A program made the position numbers and the translations under genes. From contig JACNJI010000520.1 in the NCBI GenBank assembly GCA_014382645.1, positions 1-15,596 of the forward strand: DNA of 15,596 nucleotides, in the 5' to 3' direction. This document shows, piece after piece, positions 1 through 4,316 of this stretch. The notes below the pieces were generated by a model. The model saw only the letters and a list, made by a program, of their open reading frames with translations. It was not told where the DNA came from and did no database searches. The DNA comes from Verrucomicrobiota bacterium (GTDB lineage Bacteria > Verrucomicrobiota > Verrucomicrobiia > Opitutales > Seribacteraceae). Each line of letters starts with the position of its first letter. Within the stretch, counting starts at the first letter, position 1.

Positions 1-464
1 ATCCAGCCACCGCTCAAGGAGTTTGCAGGTTTATCGAAATCCTCGGGGCGGAAGGCAAGTCCTGCGAGGATGCGTTTGGCTTTGGCTTCCAGGTTGTGCC
101 CGTCTAGTTCGACGAATTTCTCCAGGGCTTCCAACCTTTCCGGAGAATGAGGTTCGGGGTGGTCACGGAGATTTTTTATTATTCCCTCCATGGTCGGAGA
201 AATTGAAGTGGCTAATTCGACTACTGTTTCTCCTCTGGTCGGCGCGCTTTCTTGAGGGAGAAAGCCTATTCGCGTGCCACGTTCCAACTCTATTTTCCCA
301 TCGTCAGATTCGGTCTCTCCCAAGATAATCGAGAACAGCGTGGTTTTTCCCGTGCCGTTTGGACCCACGAGACCAAGTCGTTCGCCGCGCAAAAGGCGAA
401 GGGAAATCTTGGTAAACAGGGTTTGAGGCCCGAAACCCTTACTGATTTTTGATACGGTTAGCAT
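1..464 (-). CDS. ABC-F family ATP-binding protein, N-terminal part (cut by window edge)
   Basis: Reading the minus strand from the ATG at 464 gives an open frame of 154 codons that runs off the left edge. The first ABC nucleotide-binding domain is clear: Walker A GPNGTGKT at residues 34-41, Q-loop LPQE around residue 71, and an LSGGW signature at 150-154 just before the edge. No membrane segment is seen, and a start directly in the ABC domain fits the soluble duplicated-ATPase ABC-F family (Uup/Ett/Rbb-like), which acts on ribosomes. The family is usually 500-650 residues, so about a quarter is present. The second ABC domain and the linker are outside the window, so the ABC-F subtype cannot be told, and a single-domain transporter ATPase is not fully excluded. 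No good Shine-Dalgarno sequence precedes the start. It is divergent from the gene starting at 775. Confidence 0.85.
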   Translation of the reverse strand, partial: MLTVSKISKGFGPQTLFTKISLRLLRGERLGLVGPNGTGKTTLFSIILGETESDDGKIELERGTRIGFLPQESAPTRGETVVELATSISPTMEGIIKNLRDHPEPHSPERLEALEKFVELDGHNLEAKAKRILAGLAFRPEDFDKPANSLSGGW

Positions 465-774
465 ATTAGAGGGGCAGAGGTTCGATAAACCACGCATATA
501 GGCAAAGCAAAAAACCTTTTATTTACGATCCCATGGACAGTTTCTATTGAAATTAGGTTTATTTCAGATTGGCTTTTAAATATTGAGATGAAAGACCTCG
601 GTGAAGTCGATAACCTGTAGGCCGAATATCCGAAGAAGGGGTACATCCCGTGTTTGTTCGAAGATAAATACTCCGACAAAGTTCTAATTCTCTATCCGGC
701 CACTATTTACAATATATCGTTCCTGTCTCTAAGCATGGAGGCCGAATCTCGAACTCCCTCAACGATACAAAACT
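465..774. other. Intergenic region between divergent genes, no gene seen
   Basis: This 310-base stretch separates the divergent ABC-F gene and the small secreted-protein gene. It is richer in A and T than its surroundings. Short open frames cross it but show no recognisable protein, signal peptide or ribosome binding site. TACAAT at 708-713 could be a -10 element for the gene at 775, but no convincing -35 element is present at the right spacing. Promoters for both neighbours must lie here or nearby; none can be named with confidence. Confidence 0.5.
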
Positions 775-1018
775 ATGAAAACCATTATCCATACTTTTTC
801 CCTACTCCTGCTGATATTCGCCGTCATCACTCCGGCCTTTGCTGCAGGCAACGCAAAGAAGAAAAAGCCTTCGGGAGTATCCATCAAAGCGCCAAAGGGC
901 GTTGAGTTGACAGCCGATCAGCAGACCAAGCTGAATGCCTTGAACAAGGAATTCGGCCCCCGATTCGCCGCCTGCCGCAAAGAAGCCTCAGGAATAATTA
1001 CCGCAGACCAAAAGAAAG
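775..1018 (+). pseudogene. Small secreted protein, 5' part only, fused out of frame to sulfatase remnant
   Basis: The ATG at 775 opens a clear signal peptide (basic MKT start, hydrophobic stretch at residues 7-20, cleavage after AFA-A near 24). A lysine-rich stretch follows, then a helical segment with the pattern LTADQQTKLNALNKEFGP and TADQKKAR (about residues 44-82). This resembles small exported helical proteins common in Planctomycetes and Verrucomicrobia, which have no known function. After about codon 81 the frame stays open to 1281 but becomes arginine/histidine-rich nonsense, because from about 1022 the DNA encodes a sulfatase C-terminus in another frame. The 168-residue open frame is therefore chimeric, and the true protein has lost its second half. 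The exact breakpoint within about 1005-1025 is uncertain. No Shine-Dalgarno sequence is visible upstream of 775. Confidence 0.65.
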
Positions 1019-1021
1019 CCC

Positions 1022-1354
1022 GGCACCAGTTCCTCCATCGTCGAGCTGGTCGATTTGTTCCCCACCGCCTGCGATGCTACCGGATTGCCTATTCCCCAAG
1101 GGGTGCAAGGCAAGAGTCTCCTCCCCGTATTGGAAAACCCGAAGGCAACGGTCAAGGAAGCTGCCTTCTCCTTTGTTGGCAAGGGCACTTCGATGCGCAC
1201 CTCGAAGTGGGCTTGCATGAAATATGGCGACGGCTCCGAGGAACTATACGATATGAAGAAGGATCCCAAGCAGTTCGTTAACTTGGCCAAATCCACTCAG
1301 CATGCCAAGGCGCTCACGTCCATTCGCAAGCAATTTCAAGCCGCCCGCAAGTAA
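1022..1354 (+). pseudogene. Sulfatase, C-terminal remnant
   Basis: Frame 2 from 1022 to the TAA at 1352-1354 encodes about 110 residues matching the end of a type I sulfatase (alkaline phosphatase superfamily, iduronate-2-sulfatase-like). It has the ELVDLFPTACDATGLPIP and GVQGKSLLPVL segments, then RTSKW, and a terminal GSEELYDMKKDP...NLA motif. Sulfatases of this group are usually 450-550 residues. The catalytic (C/S)xPxR motif and metal ligands of the N-terminal domain are absent, so this cannot be a working enzyme. There is no start codon with a ribosome binding site; the same frame is closed by a TAA at 995-997. It is joined to the truncated small secreted-protein gene and ends 19 bases before the convergent stop of the next gene. 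Confidence 0.8.
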
Positions 1355-1379
1355 TACGGGTGGGGCCCCTTTGTTACTT
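1349..1379. terminator. Possible bidirectional hairpin between convergent stops
   Basis: AAGTAA at 1349-1354 and TTACTT at 1374-1379 form an inverted repeat around GGGGCCCC (1362-1369). The two arms contain the stop codons of the convergent sulfatase remnant and DUF1080 gene. The stem is only six base pairs, the loop is long and there is no good T run, so this is a weak terminator candidate. Confidence 0.2.
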
Positions 1380-2069
1380 CAGCGGAGTGATCTTTATATT
1401 GCGGTAGGCGACGGGTCCGTGGTCCCCTTGGAACATAATGGGTCCCTTGGCCATTTCCTTGCCGGTCAATCCTCCGGGTGTGGGCTTCGGTAGCTCCACC
1501 TTTTCCTGAATCACCTTGCCGTTGAGAACTACCTTCTCGACGTGGGCATTCTTGACCTTCTTGCCGTCCTTGTACTTTGGGGCATGGAAAACGATTTCGT
1601 ACTTTTGCCATTCGCCGGGCTTTTTGCTGGCATTCATAGCGGGTGGTTTGGCCCCGTATATGGCTCCCATGTCGCCCATCCCGAGCTTGGTCCGCCCATG
1701 GCTGTCCAGTACTTGGATTTCGTATTCTCCATGAAGATAGATACCTGAGTTCGAACCCTTCGGCACCATGATCTCAAGTTCGATTCGAGCATCGCCGTAA
1801 GTGAAGGTGGAGTAGATGTCGAGGCTCTTGCCGGCGGTTTTTGACGGAGCGTTTACCATTTCGCCGGCGCCATCCTTAACAATTAATTCATTTGGGTTTT
1901 CGGGATGTACTGCGGCGACGCCGACTGACCAACAATCCTTATTCTTGCCTCGAGGCTTTGTCTTCCAGTCATCAAGATCCTTGCCATTGAAGGGCGAAGC
2001 GGCTTGGGAATGGGAGATCAAGATTAGCGAACCGATGAACGCCCTTAGTAAAAGTCGGATTTTTTTCAT
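1374..2069 (-). CDS. Secreted DUF1080 / 3-keto-disaccharide hydrolase family protein
   Basis: A 231-residue protein with a signal peptide (MKKIRLLL, hydrophobic core to about residue 20, cleavage near SQA-A). The mature part is one DUF1080 domain (PF06439), a concanavalin-like jelly roll. Visible hallmarks are FNGKDLDDW near the mature N-terminus, GSNSGIYLHGEYEIQVLDS in the middle, GEWQKYEIVF, LNGKVIQ, and a final GPVAYRNIKITPLK. Some family members cleave 3-keto-glycosides in sugar breakdown; substrate cannot be read from sequence. The start was set at the ATG at 2069 because the signal peptide begins there; an in-frame GTG at 2102 would add 11 residues that do not fit a signal peptide. No clear Shine-Dalgarno sequence precedes either. 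It is divergent from a second DUF1080 gene at 2237, sharing about 22% visible motif pattern rather than close identity, so it is not a recent duplicate. Confidence 0.85.
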   Translation of the reverse strand: MKKIRLLLRAFIGSLILISHSQAASPFNGKDLDDWKTKPRGKNKDCWSVGVAAVHPENPNELIVKDGAGEMVNAPSKTAGKSLDIYSTFTYGDARIELEIMVPKGSNSGIYLHGEYEIQVLDSHGRTKLGMGDMGAIYGAKPPAMNASKKPGEWQKYEIVFHAPKYKDGKKVKNAHVEKVVLNGKVIQEKVELPKPTPGGLTGKEMAKGPIMFQGDHGPVAYRNIKITPLK

Positions 2070-2150
2070 ATTGTCGGTGAAGTTAATGTAGATGTAATTC
2101 ACGGAATCTTGGAATGCGGCGATCCGCTTGTCGATTCCTCACTTGCGTTT

Positions 2151-2182
2151 AATGATTAATCATTTTGGCAGACTGAATGATT
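2151..2182. promoter_or_regulatory. Candidate operator: 14-base palindrome plus a third half-site
   Basis: AATGATTAATCATT at 2151-2164 is a perfect palindrome in the 167-base gap between the two divergent DUF1080 genes. The half-site AATGATT recurs at 2176-2182, 25 bases after its first copy. Position and symmetry fit a dimeric regulator site acting on one or both genes. A+T-rich palindromes can arise by chance, and the motif is not found upstream of the regulator at 4223, so the binding protein is unknown. Confidence 0.3.
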
Positions 2183-2236
2183 TTTTCGGTTCTATCCCAC
2201 TTGCCAAGTGAGTGCAGGCAATTAGGATCGATTATT

Positions 2237-2971
2237 ATGAAAGCACTTCTTCTCGTCTCCCCGAAAACCTTCCTCCTCGCCATTCTGGCCTTTTCTATAG
2301 CTTCCGTTGCACCTGCAGTCGAGATACCGAAGTGGGTCGACCTTTTCAACGGCAAGGACCTCGCCGGGTGGGTCGACGTCAACACTTCGCCCGACACGTG
2401 GTACGTCAAGGACGGCATGCTGATCTGCAAGGGGAAGCCCATCGGCGTGATGCGGAGTGAGAAACAGTACGAGAACTTTTTGTTGCACGTCGAGTGGCGG
2501 CACATGGAACCGGGGGGTAATTCCGGCATCTTTGCTTGGAGCGACGCCATCCCTTTCGGCAACCGGTTGCCCAAGGGCTTGGAGATCCAGATGCTCGAAC
2601 TCGATTGGGTCAAACTGCACACCCGCAAGGGCAAAGCTCCTCCTCCCATCGCTTACGTCCATGGCGAGCTCTTCGGGGCGGGTGGTCTCAAGGCGACTCC
2701 CGACAACCCGCGTGGCAGTCGGAGTAAGTCCCTCGAGAACCGTTGCAAGGGGAGGGGAGAGTGGAATGTTTACGACGTCGTCTGCGTGGACGGCGTGGTC
2801 AAGCTCTCGGTAAACGGCAAGTTCGTCAACGGCATCCGCAACGTAGAGTACAAGAAAGGCTACCTTTGCCTTGAGTCGGAAGGAGCCGAGATCCACTTTC
2901 GCAACCTGAAGATCATGGAACTTCCTCCGGGGATTACCTCCCCCGAGCAAACCGCTCCCTTGGTGAAGTGA
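2237..2971 (+). CDS. Secreted DUF1080 / 3-keto-disaccharide hydrolase family protein
   Basis: A 244-residue secreted protein. The signal peptide covers about residues 1-27 (hydrophobic stretch at 11-24, cleavage near APA-V). One DUF1080 jelly-roll domain follows, with [13 protein letters not shown] (33-45), [13 protein letters not shown] (54-66), GGNSGIFAW (93-101), GLEIQMLE (114-121), [10 protein letters not shown] (174-183), [12 protein letters not shown] (188-199) and [15 protein letters not shown] at the end. This is the more typical family form; members act on keto-sugars or other glycosides in polysaccharide use. The ATG at 2237 is preferred over an in-frame ATG at 2177 because the signal peptide starts there and AGGA at 2224-2227 lies nine bases upstream, one of the few clear ribosome binding sites in the window. 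Its stop TGA overlaps the GTG start of a sulfatase remnant, which suggests the pair was once translated together. Confidence 0.9.
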   Translation: MKALLLVSPKTFLLAILAFSIASVAPAVEIPKWVDLFNGKDLAGWVDVNTSPDTWYVKDGMLICKGKPIGVMRSEKQYENFLLHVEWRHMEPGGNSGIFAWSDAIPFGNRLPKGLEIQMLELDWVKLHTRKGKAPPPIAYVHGELFGAGGLKATPDNPRGSRSKSLENRCKGRGEWNVYDVVCVDGVVKLSVNGKFVNGIRNVEYKKGYLCLESEGAEIHFRNLKIMELPPGITSPEQTAPLVK

Positions 2972-3083
2972 CTTTTCGGACTGTCCTGACCATTCCCTTC
3001 TGTTTCTTGCCGCTCGTCCTTGCGGCGTCAGACGAGAATGGTTCCCGATCGCCCAACGTTGTCTTTTCCTAGCCGACGACCTC
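2968..3083 (+). pseudogene. Sulfatase, N-terminal remnant with a one-base frameshift
   Basis: A GTG at 2968 overlaps the stop of the DUF1080 gene (GTGA). The frame reads a signal peptide ([19 protein letters not shown]) and then the first strand of a type I sulfatase, SPNVVF, before hitting TAG at 3070-3072. Adding one T to the run at 3064-3067 restores the family motif NVVFFLADDL, which holds the first two metal-binding aspartates. After LADDL the similarity fades and the shifted frame stops at 3108-3110. About 420-500 residues, including the formylglycine site, are missing. The overlap with DUF1080 indicates a former DUF1080-sulfatase operon. It overlaps the 3' tail of the convergent regulator by a few bases. 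Whether the lost T is real or a sequencing error cannot be settled here, but the truncation stands either way. Confidence 0.7.
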
Positions 3084-4223
3084 GCATCCACGGATCGAAG
3101 AGCATCCTAACGCCTCGCCGACCGGTTGACTGGGCGAGCCTAAGATTTTGGTTTTTTGGGGGGCGGGACCTATGCTTCCGCCGGAAATGAATTTTGCCGG
3201 AGTATAAATTTTTTTTCGGTCGGGCTTTCCTTTGCTCACGGCGGATGCCCAACGTAATATACGCTTACTAACCGCGGCAGAGTTCCATCGCATATGAGCT
3301 ATGCCGAGGTGGCACCAAGTAAGTGACTCGTAGTCGGTTGAAACCAGTGATACTTCCTCCGGCACCTTGATGCCGCGCTGCAGCAGAAACTGCATGGCGG
3401 CGATCAAACGAGGTTCTTCATCGATGATCATCGCAGTGGGCGGTGTTGTACGAAAGAGCGCCTCTAGTAAATGTAAGAATCCCTCGGGAGTATCTTCCCA
3501 GTCCGGGAGGTTGAAGTCACCCGTTTTTATGCCGTTGGACTCCAGTTCTTCAAGGAAAGCGCGTTCGCATCTGCCGGGCGAGGGCTTTCTGCGTGGACTC
3601 AAAGTGATCAGCGTAATTCGTCTATGACCTAGATCAATTAGGGATCGGGTGGCAGCCTTGAATGCCGGAAGTTTGTCGGGTCCCGCACTAGCTATGCGAT
3701 GGTCGCCTTTTCTGCCGAAAAGAGCCATGCAGGGAACGGACTGTTCGGCGAACCATTCCAACAGTTTGTATGAACCCGCTGACACGATCCATGCATCTGC
3801 AGGGTTCTCCGTGATGTGGTTAGTTATCCGACCGACGTCGTGCTGAAGCTCGACTTGTGATTTTTGGGCGAAAAATGACACATGACCCACTGCTTCCAGG
3901 TCGCTCCGAATCTGGTGGACCAGATTGTCCGTTTGGACATGGTGATTCATCGGTGGATCGTGGGGGAGAATGCAAACCCTCAAGCCTTTGCTGATTGAAC
4001 TGGATTTAACTATCTCGCGGCTTCGACCTTTTCCTCTTGAGACCAGCAAACCTTTTTTTTCGAGTTGTAGGATGGCGGAACGAATGGTCGGAGGCGAGAC
4101 ATCGAGTTCTTCGGCCAATCGCTCCACGCCAGGTAACTTTCTGACCCAACGCCCCGTACGAAATCCTTCTCGCAAGTGAATTTCCGTTTGTTCCGAAAGG
4201 GTTAATCGAGCCAGCGGTTTCAT
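3069..4223 (-). CDS. GntR/LacI hybrid transcriptional regulator (AraR-like architecture)
   Basis: A 384-residue regulator. The N-terminus is a GntR-type winged helix (about residues 8-72) with recognition region RLAEELDVSPPTIRSAILQL (35-54) and wing GLLVSRGKGR. A short linker leads to a LacI/GalR-type periplasmic-binding sensor domain (about 80-350), shown by LRVCILPHDP, the DLGHRRITLITL strand, PTAMIIDEE and a RGIKVPEEVSLVSTD segment, ending in ISGGSIGPAP at 355. The same architecture is found in AraR of Bacillus, a repressor released by a sugar; the ligand here is unknown. It probably controls nearby carbohydrate genes. The last 29 residues look unlike the family: they begin at a C6-A6 run (coding strand; 3152-3163), and one base less there would end the protein at a TAG at 3140-3142 after GPAPKKPKS. 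The start ATG at 4223 has no obvious Shine-Dalgarno sequence. Confidence 0.85.
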   Translation of the reverse strand: MKPLARLTLSEQTEIHLREGFRTGRWVRKLPGVERLAEELDVSPPTIRSAILQLEKKGLLVSRGKGRSREIVKSSSISKGLRVCILPHDPPMNHHVQTDNLVHQIRSDLEAVGHVSFFAQKSQVELQHDVGRITNHITENPADAWIVSAGSYKLLEWFAEQSVPCMALFGRKGDHRIASAGPDKLPAFKAATRSLIDLGHRRITLITLSPRRKPSPGRCERAFLEELESNGIKTGDFNLPDWEDTPEGFLHLLEALFRTTPPTAMIIDEEPRLIAAMQFLLQRGIKVPEEVSLVSTDYESLTWCHLGIAHMRWNSAAVSKRILRWASAVSKGKPDRKKIYTPAKFISGGSIGPAPQKTKILGSPSQPVGEALGCSSIRGCEVVG

Positions 4224-4281
4224 TGCTTTAACTACTCAATATATGTCACTAGTTTGGGTCAATGTAAATGTTCTCTATCAG

Positions 4282-4307
4282 TTGACGAAAACGTTTGATT
4301 GGATACT
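4282..4307. promoter_or_regulatory. Candidate operator/promoter region upstream of the beta-helix protein gene
   Basis: The 93-base gap between the divergent regulator (start 4223) and the gene at 4317 contains AAACGTTT at 4289-4296, a palindrome with the central CG typical of LacI-type operators. It sits just after TTGACG (4282-4287), which resembles a -35 element, and before GATACT (4302-4307), which resembles a -10 element, though the spacing of 14 bases is short. If real, the site would overlap the promoter and could be used for repression by the neighbouring regulator. GntR-type DNA-binding domains usually prefer other motifs, so this is tentative. Confidence 0.25.
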
Positions 4308-4316
4308 TTCACTAAA

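Noticed and set aside
617..756. Short direct repeat AGGCCGAAT near 620 and 740 as a regulatory element
   Set aside because: Only about nine bases match, with no symmetry or third copy, so chance is a sufficient explanation.
2198..2221. Alternative hairpins CACTT/AAGTG and TTGCC/GGCAA in the DUF1080 leader as a riboswitch or attenuator
   Set aside because: The stems are five base pairs each and there is no conserved aptamer or T run.
2222..3091. Long open frame (289 codons) on the minus strand opposite the DUF1080 gene
   Set aside because: It is antisense to a clearly coding gene with a signal peptide and family motifs, and its translation shows no recognisable domain. It follows from the codon bias of the real gene.
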